Assembly: GCF_032854445.1 (NCBI RefSeq) | Contig: NC_088306.1 | Location: 10,971,386 to 11,031,385 of the forward strand | DNA: 60,000 nucleotides | Source: Liolophura sinensis | Lineage: Eukaryota > Mollusca > Polyplacophora > Chitonida > Chitonidae | Direction: 5' to 3' | Part shown: positions 11,586 through 23,111 of the stretch, piece after piece | Layout: each line of letters opens with the position of its first letter | Position numbering within the stretch: position 1 is the first letter of the stretch | Translations under genes and position numbers: made by a program | The notes under the pieces: model-generated | What the model was told of the DNA's origin: nothing | Database searches by the model: none | What the model saw: only the letters and a program-made list of their open reading frames with translations

Positions 11586-13600
11586 TACGCTCTATTAAAT
11601 TTCCCACGCCTTTGCTCATCTTGTTAAAAATGTCTTTTAGCACATGAAGATCTTCATACATGACTGGCACTGCACCAAGGTTGAGAGTTTCATTGCCAAA
11701 TTTTATCTAACGATCCCATGGGGAATAACTGACACGTCATTAATAAATGTGTCAAGCCATTAGTGATTGTGATTTGTAGGGATGAATGCGATGTGTGTGG
11801 TGGCAAACATGGTGACAGCCGCAGTTCCCTCTGTGACGTTTATGGTCTGCTCACTGTGACGTCGCACTGATGACGCTACAGTGCAATGTTCATTAATGTT
11901 CATTGGATCGAATAAATAGCCAAAATATTTATTTTTTGCCACTCGGCTCATGTACAAAAAAAGGAAATTTTCTTGTCAGCAAATAAAACACTGTGAAATG
12001 TCAAGCTATTTATTGTGCACCATATGTTACTATAAAAACAGCTTAATATTTATTAAATATTGATATTTACTATTAAATAAAATGATTTTTTTTTGGTCAT
12101 ATAAATATCTAAACTATTTCTCTTTTGGACCCGATTTACCAACAAACTATACCATCCTTTACAGTGATTTGTTCTAAAACTCACAAAGCAAACATTCTTA
12201 TAAATCAGTAATCCTTAAAATATGTTTTGAATACTTAACCAGTAGATAAGTGGACTTTACGTCAAGGTTTCTCAGTTACATAGGCATTATTATTATTCAC
12301 TTCCAGGGATCCCACAGGGTGAAAGCGCAGGAGTTCGTCAACTAGTGCGCCCGTTTTGTTGAAACCTGTATAGGAAAGCAAGTTCTATTGCCATTTTCAA
12401 GCTTTATTTACAATAATGTTGTTTTTGTTTTTTTTTTTTGTTGGTGTTCTTTTTGGTGGGGGAGGGGATGGGGGTCTCTGGGGGAGAGGGAAGGGGTTAA
12501 GGTGTATTTTTTAAATAATGTTCAGATCAGTTCCAAGTAGTTTTACACTTTCTTCACGCTAAATTTATACCCTATATTATATACTACAATATATGAGGAC
12601 TACAGCATAGAGAGTAAAAGCAGAGCAGCAACGAAGCGTTTCTAAGCGGCACGTTAAACATCCTGATTTTGGGATCAGAAATACCAGCAAAATCATGTTA
12701 AAAGCGAGGTTAAACCTGAAGCAAACAACCATATACTGAAAGCCAGTACTTGTTAATGTCTCTGTACTAGTCTCATCTACAATACTTTCCTTCCCTGTGT
12801 TAGACAGCATGCATGCTTTACCGCCTACGTATATCGGTCAAACTATGCAGAACTAACGAACTGTAAATAATAACTTAAATGTGAGCATATGGTACCTTCT
12901 GGTGTCATTTCTCCCCACCAGCTTTAGTGTAAAAAGTCAGTGAACCATATGCGTGACGAATTCGTTATTTCACTCTCACACGCGATGGCGCTGTATTCTT
13001 TTGCGTGATTCTGGTGATGTCAATTTGAAAGTGGATAAAGTGGATTTTTCAGTAACAAAGTAATCCCTATTAACGAGATTACTTATACCTATACGTGCTC
13101 AGAAGATAGCAGGAGAAAAGGACATTTGGAAATATTTTTGCATGGTCGGTATTTGAGACCACAATTTGATATATATCATCTTTGTTAAATAATGCTCTAA
13201 ATAAGGAGGTGATACACATGTAATAAAGTTATTTGAAAGTAAATTTATTGTTTATATCCAAACATTTATCTTTTATGAAAATTATAGTAATGTTTATGAT
13301 TATAATAAAATATAAATATTATCAAAATCTAGGTTCAACACATTTGTTACCAGAAAAGACAAAATATTAGTGCAAATATATTTACTAAACATATGCTATA
13401 CATCCTTATCTATAGCTTTAGTAAACAAAGACAATATGTACCAAGAGGTGGTCCCAAGTACCCACCATACAATTTTTTAAGTGTCTTTCCTCTTTAAAAA
13501 AGAATGGGGAAAAAAAACCTTTGAAGACTATATTTATATATAGAATTAACTTTTCGCACTCTTTTATCCGAATTATATGTAGCTTTTTCCACCTTTAAGA
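11586..13600. other. 5' flank of type I gene A, no gene seen
   Basis: Duplicated in unit 0 (1-2065) and unit 2 (37800-38880). It begins about 430 bases upstream of the gene A start codon, so it may include the promoter. The segment 11725-11885 holds several TGACG/CGTCA half-sites conserved across the three copies. A G-rich stretch lies at 12440-12510 and an R2-like head near 12595-12640. No convincing coding frame. Confidence 0.5.
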
Positions 13601-14005
13601 TATGACACCATATTTAACTTCAAGCCAAGGGTAACGCCAGGTTTACCTTCCAGGCAAGTCTACAGGTTTACCTTTCAGCCAAGTCTAATACCAGGTTTAA
13701 CTTGAAGCCAAGTCTAATGCCAGGTTTCACATGAAGCCAAGTCTAATGCCACGATTAACTTTAAGCCAAGTCTAATACCAGGTTTAATTTGAAGCCAAGT
13801 CTAATACCAAGTTTAAGTTTCAGCCAAGTTAAATACCAGGTTTAACTTTCAGCCAAGTCTAATACCAGGTTTAACTTTAAGCCAAGTCTAATACCAGGTT
13901 TAACTTGAAGCCAAGTCTAACACCAGGATTACCTTTAAGCCAAGTCTAATGCCAGGTTAACTTGAAGCCAAGTCTAATACCAGGTTTAACTTGAAGCCAA
14001 GTCTT
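13598..14005. repeat. 29-bp minisatellite, about 13-14 units
   Basis: Imperfect direct repeats with a 29-base period and a core reading CCAAGTCTAATACCAGGTTT. Spacing between successive cores is 29 bases where I measured it (13882 to 13911). The unit 2 counterpart at 38884-39005 has only about four units. A single remnant stands at the unit 0/1 junction near 2041-2058. A short plus-strand frame that starts in the array and runs past its end is not a gene. Confidence 0.95.
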
Positions 14006-14380
14006 CAGTTTTGTACTTGCCCCCAAATAACTGCTCAACGGTATATAAAACATGAATTAAACTTGCCGCTGTGTCACGTGATCCCTGTACAATTGTATTT
14101 GCTGTTGGGTTTTATTAAAGTTTTATTAACACTGGTATTAACGACTACACTTTTGAACAATCGGAGGCGGGTGATTTTTTTTGAAGAACCAGAGTTTGGA
14201 TCAATAGGAGCTACATGCATCATCACAAAAAAAAATTCATCATAGCTGTGTGGCTATAAGGTTCTAAGGGGATATCAGCCTGATTAAAATAAAACAAATC
14301 CATTGTGTTGAGTGACCTCATTAGAAATCGGTTTTCAACTATCAAAAAATATGTCAGTGAATGTCAGAGGCCGGTTTCAT

Positions 14381-14530
14381 GAAGCTTACATAAGTTGTTC
14401 TTAGCTAAGTTCACTTTATATCTCTACAACTTACCTTGCCGTGGTATTTAAGGGTTAACTTAGCTAAGTTCACTTTATATCTCTACAACTTACGTTGCCG
14501 TGTTAGTTAAGAGTTTACTTAGCTCAATGA
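14381..14530. repeat. 59-bp tandem repeat, two copies
   Basis: Two near-identical copies of a 59-base unit containing TTAGCTAAGTTCACTTTATA and then TCTCTACAACTTAC. The paralogous site in unit 2 (39950-40160) has three copies. The unit is itself rich in short inverted motifs such as TTAGCTAA. Confidence 0.85.
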
Positions 14531-15570
14531 GTCTCACAAAACCGGTCCCAGGTAATCCCAGTTGGAAACTTAATCGGATCGAACGTTTGTATGTTTTGTT
14601 ATGTAAGTTTGTGTGATTAGCTGTGTTTAGACCTTTACTGCCATAAACTGGAAACATTTAGGACTTCAACGGACATTCACATTCCTTGATAACAATAATT
14701 TGATGACATTTAATTAAACTTCTTGAGGTTAATTAAATTTATGCCTTTAGGCCTTATTAGTGATACGGTTGAAACACTGCTTCGTTGCAACCATGAGGTG
14801 GCGTTCGGTCACCCCGATTTCTCCCACAGATAAGCGGGGATTTAATATTTATTTATTTATTTTTATTTATTTATATTTTTTATTTAAGTTTAAGGCCGTC
14901 TTCTGGTGTTTCAAGTAACTAAAGATTATATCAGTGGAAGAAATCGGAAAGCCCGGAGTACCCTCCCCCCCCCCCCCCCACACATCCTTTTCCAAAAACC
15001 TGAAAAACCTATTGATTTAAAGCTGCACTCCCCCCCACCCACCTCCGCCGGAAAAAAAAGAAAACGAAAGCCGGGTTTTAACTCGAGCTACTGTTTTCAT
15101 CCGGCAAGGGCTTTGCTTTGCTATATGAAAAATATACCAGGCGCAAATAAGAACTCCATGGCACGGTCCTAAATCTGGAAACTCCAATAATTACGTCCCT
15201 TACAACAGTACTTTTGTCACCAATAGGTGCAACTTCATAATGACAAAGGTTATTCTTCGCTTCGCTGCAGTACACATCCAGTACTGCAACTAGTTCTGCA
15301 CAGTTACAGGTTCGTCTTAACTCAGTTATCCAGTGACATCTCTTAGTACATATCTTCTCGTGACATGTTAACAATAAATGTATGTAAAGTAATCACGTGA
15401 CCCCCATGTCCGTCTTGTGCTATTCACAAGCCTATATCGGAGGTGTTTGGCAAAAAAAAAATCCATATTGGACAAATCATACTTCCTGTGTTTACCACAA
15501 ATAGATCAATTTATTGCCTGTAAAAAGCAGACTCGTACCTGTAAGATCTGTAGTGTTAATTATTCTGACG
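14531..15570. other. Low-complexity spacer, no gene seen
   Basis: Contains an ATTT-rich simple repeat (about 14840-14890), a C-run near 14964-14982 and poly-A patches. It aligns with 40165-40830 in unit 2, which lacks most of 15000-15410. Short open frames here are low complexity and not conserved. Confidence 0.5.
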
Positions 15571-15857
15571 TTTATTTATTTGTTTAATAGGCGTTTTACA
15601 CCGTACTCAAGAATATTTCACTTATATACGACGACGGCCAGGATTATGGTGGAAGGACAGCGGGCAAACCCCATAGCAAACTCAGGACCATCCACAGCTT
15701 GCTGCTGACAAACCTTTCCACGCATACCCGGAAATGAAGCCGGCCTGAGCTGGACTTGGATTCACAGCGATCGCGTTGGTGAGAGGCTCCTGAGTAATTG
15801 TGCACTATAGCTCGCTAACAACTAGAGCACAGAGAGTCAACCAGAGGAGCCACAACA
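15571..15857 (-). mobile_element. Second-type tRNA-derived SINE, minus orientation
   Basis: Diverged full-length copy of the SINE type found on the plus strand at 50648-50917. Read on the minus strand it starts with a degenerate A-box region near 15830-15855, has a B-box-like segment near 15755-15775, and ends with the AGTACGGTGTAAAACGCC-like 3' domain and an AAATAAA tail. Unit 2 has the paralogous insertion at 40831-41090, so it predates the duplication. An R2 copy abuts it at the head side. Confidence 0.7.
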
Positions 15858-17354
15858 ATGTGATAATTGGCAAATGGTCAGACGTAACCGGTGAAATACT
15901 GCCTCTTGTCGATTTGTATCATTTAAAGTTTTGTTTTAACTGTTCATGTAAATGCTTCAAACATTAGCAAATTACATCAAAAAAACCTTGCAGTGATATT
16001 AATTGCATTTTATTAGACGTCACTGGTCTGGAATTTACTCAACATGCTGTGTTGTCATCTCATTTATCATACAAGAACATTACAGTAATGCCTAGGGACT
16101 AGGTCTCTGGGGTTCCTTAGTCCACCAACAGAATGGTAGTTTATGGAGGAACGCCCACTCTGATTTGAACACCGTCTTCAACGAGCCGTCCAATTTGTGA
16201 TCGTGCGGACAATTTTCCAAATACAGCTATTCCAAATACAGCTAGACCTTTTAGTTTTGTTTATCTACAGGGATCTAGAGGGGGCAATGAACACGGGTAT
16301 CTCTGTATATAGAAAAGCATATACCTCTTGAGGTCAGTTTAGTCAACATTTTTAATATATATACATTGCATTCGAGCAATGTTTCATGTACGCGTGAACT
16401 GCGCTGTTGGTCTATAAAGGTTCGTGCATAGTTTCGTACATAATATAATAAAGACGCATTGCAAAGAGAGAAGAATCATGACGACAGTGAGAATGCTGCC
16501 AATTGTTTTTTTTTATTCAATCGTATTTTTTATATATTTTTGTTGTTATTGTTGAGAAAAGGTTAGTCTAACACGAGAGCAGCTAGAAGGAGACAGAGGG
16601 ATCCTATACAATTCAAGCTGGAAAACGTAGAAAAAAACTGCCATTTTGAGAATAATCGCATGATTTAATGCAGCCTTATGACTGGATGATGTCGACAAAA
16701 ATCACGATTACCCGAACAGGATTAGTTTTAGCACTTGGTTGTGCCCACAGTATATTAAACAAACCAAATGTTTCCATTTTTTGTCGGCATCAAAAAATTC
16801 TGTTTCTGTTAGCCATACATGGAGAAATTCCCCGACGTGCCCAGAAAATGTCTTGTATCCATAAACAAAAACAAGCACAAATTTCATCATAGCAGCGACA
16901 TTCCGCAAGATGTCGATGTTGCCTTGCACTTCATACTACCCTGATTATGTGAAAAGCCAAAAGTTAAAGGATAGGATGTCAAAATTATGATCCATCGACT
17001 TGCTGACAAAGCGACGTATACAGATCGAGAGATGTCGCTAAAAACTATAGCGTAGTATGTTAGCGATTAAAGCATCAAACATTTCTAAATACTTTTCTTG
17101 GAAAATGCAAAAGAACGATTTATTTTCTCATTTTGTCAACATGCATAACATTTTCTTTTGGAAACAACCCACAAAAAAAACAGCTGCATTGTAACCGTTG
17201 ACAAGGTACATGTTTTCTTCAAAAAACCAAACCAAAACAAAAATATCAAAGTACATGGGTCATCGAACAGAATAGACAGACTGTCCCAAAAGTTATGACA
17301 GTAATTATCAATTACTGTAAATAGCAAAAAAATTTGTGACTCACACAGGGGGAG
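15858..17354. other. Spacer 3' of pseudogene B, with R2 copies
   Basis: Starts with an R2 copy (15850-16040) and holds a second R2-like head at 16445-16510. The stretch 16650-17030 is missing from unit 2, where a SINE stands instead. Sequence from about 17040 to 17340 is the 3' flank of the type II gene, related to 21740-22040. A possible AATAAA on the minus strand lies at 17124-17119. Confidence 0.5.
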
Positions 17355-19861
17355 TCAGATCCCATTCTGTTTGTCACATATTAACATTTTGTTTTCTTCT
17401 TCCTCGTTGGAGTTTTCTATTCCAGAGTTTTCCGTTTTCCTCGGGCAAAAAAAGTTCTCAAATGCAGTTAAGAACCTGAAGTTCAATGCTTATTACCATA
17501 TTGACTAACATTGTGAAGAATGACCAGAAAAAACCCTTCTTTCCCTCACAATAAAACACCAGTTATTTTGTGGTTGGCAGTTTCGTGGTCGTAAATAAAG
17601 CCGATAAATAGCTGTAATAGTAGCTGTGACATGGCCAGACAAAATTAAAACGACGGTGATATGACACTGATATGACGGGGTCCAAAGCGGAAGACAAGCA
17701 TTGCAATGCTAAGTGTACAGCTTGGTCTAATTGCTAGCCCGACAAAAACTGTTATCAAATACATCGAACTGACGGTAAACCACCCCATGCCAATCCCAAC
17801 GGCTGCTGCTGGGCTGAAATAGCAAAACTCATAGAATACAAATCCACAGAATTTACAGGAAAACTTGTCCAAGATTAATCCAAAGCTGAATCTTGGGATT
17901 AAAATTGACACGAATAACAAAAACACAAGCCCCAGAGGGTTTGCCACCTTTGCCGAATGAGCCATGATGGTGATGTTATTCATACAACTTAGTGCGCATG
18001 AGCAGAGCGCCACGCTCGACCAAAACATGAAATGATAATATCTGGAGCGGAGCACCGTTCTTGGCGGAGTGAAATGCTCATCTTGTTCCTTTGGCAGAGA
18101 GTCTTCTTTGTCCATTGCTTGATACCCAGTTTTGGAGTCATTCCCTGCCCATTTCAAAATCGACTGTTCTTTGCTGATGGTGATAAATTTATGCAACAGA
18201 AGAAAACGTGGCACGAAAAAACACAGTCGAGGCGATGGCTATTGTGAGGGAAAATGCAGACATGTTGTCCCGGAAGAAAAAGTTCATTGATCTAGCGAAT
18301 GAAATCTTCGCCAGACAATACATGGACCAAACCATAGCAATGATCTTGCCAGTGTGAGAGCGAGGGAACAGCTGGAGGTTGAAACGAATGATTACCAACG
18401 ATGCCATCCATTTCAGGCATGCTGAAAGAAAGAGATAAATCAAAGAGAGTACAATGGACGTTTTATTTTTTAAATAATATGAAAAAACAAGGAGTACTCT
18501 GTGTAAGCCAGGGAGGGCCTTTCTCACAAGGATCGTAAGTCTAAATTGACTGTAATCACAAAGATCACGATCGTAACCCATTATTTACGGTCCCCCCCCC
18601 TCCCCCTTGCACTAAGGGATTGTAAGCTGTGATAGTCGCAACGTGCAATTTAAAATTACAATCAGGTCGACCCTGTTGGAACACACTGGCTCCAGATTTA
18701 GAGTAAAGTACAACTACTTGCCTAAGGTAGACTTACACGGTTAGATAATAGTCTCGTTAACTGTTGAACCATTATGGTGAAGAACACGTTTGAAAATGAA
18801 AGCGAAGAAAACCTTATTAATTAGTACATTTCCAATTTACACAGACCACTTTTATGTACGAGTTGAATTTGGCGTACGATGGTCATTATAACTTTAAAAT
18901 TACAATCACCATACAAATTTCTTTGTGCAATCAACGTGACTTCAAATCTAAGCTCAGTTGCAGGACTTACTTCCCGATTGTAGTTGATGAGAGTCCAGTT
19001 CATGCTGACTTCCTCTCCGGCCATTCGTGGGAAGGTCAGCCAGCAACCTACTGTTGCTTTTACCCCAGGCTCTGCCCGGTTTCCTCCCAAAAAGATGCTG
19101 GCTAACGTCGTATAAGTAAAATGTTTAGTACGGCGTCATATAAACAAATAAATCGAACATAACCATGCATGTAACATTTTATAACATTTAACATGTTGTG
19201 TCATTTGAGGGCGTTGGAAATGTTGATATTTTAGGCTGTCATTTACGCACGTGGGGTTAAGTTCGGTACTCACAAGAGAAAAGCTTAAAGTGTTGTATGA
19301 TTTGAACAAGCTGCCATCTGTTAACAAATGTGGCACTTACAAAGTGTGAGTTCAAACCTGCCCTTGGACAGGGAATTTTGTAGACTTTCACCACTTGTGG
19401 GGTCTTGGGGACTATAAACACTTGACGACACCCTTGTTGCCGTGTCCGCAACCTAGCGATCGACGAAGACCATTTGTCTTCCACCAGTATGGTGAGCATG
19501 TCTGTGTCACAGTTTGTCAGTAACTTGCCTGTTGGCGCTCTTAAAATTTGGAAATCGGGGCAGGGGTTGTGTTAAGAAAAATGTATCTGAATTTAAAATT
19601 GTTGACTTATTCCGAACACTAAAGTTTCAAATTTTATTTTCATTTGTCCGATACGTGAACAGCGTATTAAGTATGGCCTCAAACATCGATCAAATAAATA
19701 AACAAATAAAGTACTGACATACCTTGAGTCTAGGTAAAGTTAAACGCCTGTTTCAAAGTTAAGGCGTACGTGTTAAAGGCCATGTCTAACCCATCGATGG
19801 CAGAAGACAGAAGCGTGAGTAACACACTTAGCCCTATCAGTAACTCTCTACGGGTAGGCAT
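17355..19861 (-). pseudogene. Gene B: type II MFS transporter pseudogene
   Basis: Relic of a gene like C. Exon 1 (19861-19723, start MPTRRELL) has a TAG in place of the CAG glutamine at codon 44. Exon 2 is absent apart from a remnant of its donor side near 19265-19285. Exon 3 (18421-17355) has a one-base insertion in an A-run near 18205-18215 that shifts the frame. It also has a TAA at about 17645 replacing the tyrosine codon of SSFYFCLAM. The tail beyond is eroded. The same TAA is in pseudogene E, so inactivation came before the 24-kb duplication, while the exon 1 TAG is private to B. Between the lesions the protein still aligns closely to C, so it could have acted as a donor for gene conversion. 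Confidence 0.93.
18996..19160 (+). mobile_element. Fragment of second-type SINE within pseudogene B
   Basis: Contains CTGACTTCCTCTCCGGCC, then CTCTGCCCGGTTTCCTCCC and AGTACGGCGTCATATAAACAAATAAAT, which match in order the internal and 3' parts of the SINE at 50648-50917. It lacks the tRNA-like head. It sits where the intron between exons 2 and 3 would be. Pseudogene E has lost this segment. Confidence 0.6.
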
Positions 19862-21800
19862 CTTGAGTAGCAAGTTCTCACAATGACTATTTTCCCAAAT
19901 GCTTGTTGTTATAATAGAATCTATCAATAGAAAGAAAAACGGAATATTATTGCCTGATAAAACGGCCAACTAGAATGGTACATTTCTGTCTGTTGTCCTC
20001 TGAAAACAATATTCGTATGTTTTCGTTGTGTTTTCGTCCCCTTCAGTGTTATACTTGTTTCGCCGGAAAACTTCATGCCAACGGTGTCGATGTCCGTCAC
20101 ACTAGTTTGCCAAATAGGTATCCAGCTCTTGGATTACCGCCTTATGCTGAGTGCTAAGATTGCTATTCTCATAGTTTTCCATGTTTCTTAATCTCGTTTA
20201 GATCTGAGTCCATAAATGTGGCAATATTAGTTGCCTGGAAAAACTGCCCTGTTGCAAGGTAACACCTCGTGAACTCACGTAATGATGAGATTAAAGTAAC
20301 GTTAAAAGTTATGTTAAACTCCTAGCAAACTGACAAATTGGATAATATTCAAACCATATTAGCTACAGAGTGTGAAAACGTGTTAAATTGAAACCGGAAT
20401 TGTGTTAAAATGAATTTGTGCGCATACGAGTTTCTGAGCGATACGATTTTTTAAGACTTTAGCAATTTTAGACCATTAAATATAACAGAAGACGTCATCG
20501 TTAATGCATACTTACATGTGGGTGGCCTCGTTTGGACCAGGTTAGTTGTCTGTTCCACATAATATACTGTCATTGGAGAATAGCCTTAGTGCGGGCCATA
20601 TCTAGGTACACGCTCTGTGTGCGAAATTCCGCAACCGTGAAATGTATGAAATGCTTCACGTCTGCTTATACAGTAATGCGCATCAGTTACATGGTTGCTA
20701 TTAAATTAGTTTAGGGGACCAGTGCTTGTCTAAATATATGTAGGCCTATAGCCCAGTAGTTTGACTCCCACAGACAATCATTAACCTATGCAATAATAGA
20801 GACAGGGATAGGGGCTAATGCAATTTGAGGTCATGACATTGTCCCATCCGGTCTCTATACAAACAAGATGGTATACTGTTTTTACGCAGGTACATTCACT
20901 TACTGTCTTACATACGGAATACCTTGATGCGCTACAAATTTTAATCCCTGAGGCACTTAACCACATGTTTTTTCGTTGTATATACATGTACATAAACTGT
21001 ATCATGATCGTTGTACAGATATATAATATATATACAATATTTTTTATCTATTTTGTTGTATAATTACGTCATATATATCCAAATATGTGTCTCTCTTACG
21101 AGGACGGTGGGGTTCATGGGAGGAGTAAAGCGGACACGAGTTGAAAAAAAAAACGTGCTCGAGGTACTTCACAGATCTCACCTGAAACCTCAGACATATT
21201 AGTATTTTATTTTAGAGATTATGTCAGTAATTATTTCTGGGAAGTTATTTGAGTGTTAGAAAAGCAAATGTTTATTACCTGTGGAGAAAAGCATTATTTC
21301 AGTTTTATAATTTTATAATTTTTTTGTTAAATAGATGATATTATAACTGTTGTTCGCGTCACAAGACCCAAACACCATGTCTCTCTCAAAACATCATCTC
21401 CACACAGTCAGAGGTATAACAGTGAAACTTGCCTCAAGAAGAAAAAAATCGCCATTTGAGCAAGAATCACTTTATTTGGCGCTGATTTGGAGCATCGGAT
21501 TCAAAAATCCTGATTATTTCCACAAAATGACTAAAAATAAGATAAAAATACACGCTTCCAACAGTTGGGGCATTCCGCAAGAAATTGATGTCGCCTTAAA
21601 CTTTATACACCCCTTAGTAACTGGACAGCCAATGTCAAAAAGTAGGATGTCAAAAAGTAGGATGTCAAAAATATGACCCATCGACTTGCTGACATGGCGA
21701 CCTATACACACCTCACTCAGGTCAATAAAAACAAACCTGTAGTATATTAGGTATTAAAGCATCAGTAATTGCTAAGGACTTTTCTTTTCACATTATGTTG
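19862..21800. other. Spacer between B and C, no gene seen
   Basis: Near-identical to 43815-45700 in unit 2. Within it, 20160-21200 is related at lower identity to 27300-28400, the region upstream of gene C across the unit border, so the B/C duplication included 5' flank. An AT-rich patch lies at 21010-21060. A 15-base tandem repeat (ATGTCAAAAAGTAGG) has three copies at 21632-21676 and two in unit 2 near 45553-45582. Confidence 0.6.
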
Positions 21801-21813
21801 ACATCCATAAAGC

Positions 21814-21819
21814 TTTATT
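21814..21819 (-). other. Putative polyadenylation signal of gene C
   Basis: AATAAA on the minus strand about 225 bases after the gene C stop codon. It is the first such hexamer downstream and is conserved at the same place behind gene F (45725-45720). Confidence 0.45.
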
Positions 21820-22044
21820 CTGGAAACAAACTATCAACAACACCAGCTACATTTTAACATTGTTTAACATGCAGTCTGATTCATCTTTTCTGAAGAAAAC
21901 ACAAACAAAACAAAAAACATCCAAACAAGGAAGCACATGGGTCAGCAAGCAGAATAGGCTCGCCCTTCAAAAACCGCTTATGGCAACTCAGACTTATCAG
22001 TCGTTGTAAATCAGTAAAAGTTTTTGTACATCTCAAAGGTGGTA

Positions 22045-23111
22045 TCACATCCCATTCTGTTTGTCACACAATAACATTTTGTTTTCTTCGTCTTCGTCAG
22101 AGTTTTCCACTGCTGAGTTTTCCGTTTTCTTTTCGGCCAAATAAATTACCCAAAAATAGTTCACAACTTGGATCGCAATGCATATTACGATAATGACTAA
22201 CATTGTGAAGAATGACCAGAAAAAACAACTTTTCCCTTCACAAGAATCATTAGTTCTTTTACGGCTAAATGCTTTGTTGTCGTAAATGAAGCCGATTAAT
22301 AGCTGTAATAGTAGCTGTGACATGGCCAGACAAAAGTAAAACGATGATGATAGGACACTGATGTGACTGCGTCCAAAACGGAAGACAAGCATTGCAATAG
22401 CAATCGTGGAGCTCGGTCCAACTGCTATCCCAATGAATACTGTCATTAGATAAACGGAATGGACGGTAAACCACACCATGCCAATCCCAACGGCCGCGGC
22501 TAGGCTGAAATAGCAAATAGCCAGCAGCAGAAATCCACAGAGTTCAAAGCGAAACTTGTCGAAGATGAATCCAAAGCTGAATCTGGGGATTAAAATTGAC
22601 ACGGATAACAAATACACAGTCGTCAGAGGGTTTGCCACTTTTGCCGAATGAGCCATGATGGTGATGTTATTCATACAACTTAGTGCGCATGAGTAGAACG
22701 CCACGCTCGACCAAAACATGAAATGAAAATATCTGGAGCGGAGCACCGTTCTTGGCGAAGTGAAATGCTCAACTTGTTCCTTTGGCACAGACTCTTTTTT
22801 GTCCATTGCTTGATACCCAGTTTTAGAGTCATTCCTTGCCCATTCCAAAATCGACTGTTCTTTGCTTATGGTGATAAATTTATGCAACAGAAGAAAACAT
22901 GGCACGAACAAAACAGTCGAGGCGATGGCTATTGTGAGGAAAAATGCAGGGAAATTATCCCGAAAGAAAAAGTTCATAGATCCAGCGAAAAAAATCTTCG
23001 CCAGACAATACATGGACCAAATCACAGCGATCAACTTGCCAGTGTGAGCGCGAGGGAACAGTTGTATGTTGAAACGAATGATTGCTAAAGACGCGATCCA
23101 GTTCGCACATG
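22045..23111 (-). CDS. Gene C exon 3 (helices 4/5-12 and C-terminal tail)
   Basis: A 1067-nt terminal exon. It completes helix 4 (CANWIASLAIIRF), then carries helix 5, helix 6 (AFFLTIAIASTVLFV), the charged central loop with KTGYQAMDKKES, and helices 7 to 12. It ends in a hydrophilic tail (AEKKTENSAVENSDEDEEN then KMLL). Open frames of 60-120 codons on the other strand and in other frames are shadows of this exon. Confidence 0.92.

Noticed and set aside
13598-14005. CRISPR-like direct repeats
   Set aside because: The repeats are contiguous with no unique spacers and lie in a eukaryotic intergenic region; it is a minisatellite.
17136-17327. Minus-strand 63-codon frame and its copy at 42271-42510
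   Set aside because: Duplicated 3' flank of the type II genes with low-complexity CAAAA/AAAAC content; the corresponding sequence behind C and F is not open.
22723-23088. Plus-strand open frame of 121 codons (and its copy at 46629-46994)
   Set aside because: It lies wholly inside exon 3 of C (or F) on the opposite strand; the transporter frame has helices, motifs, splice sites and homologous copies, and this one has none.
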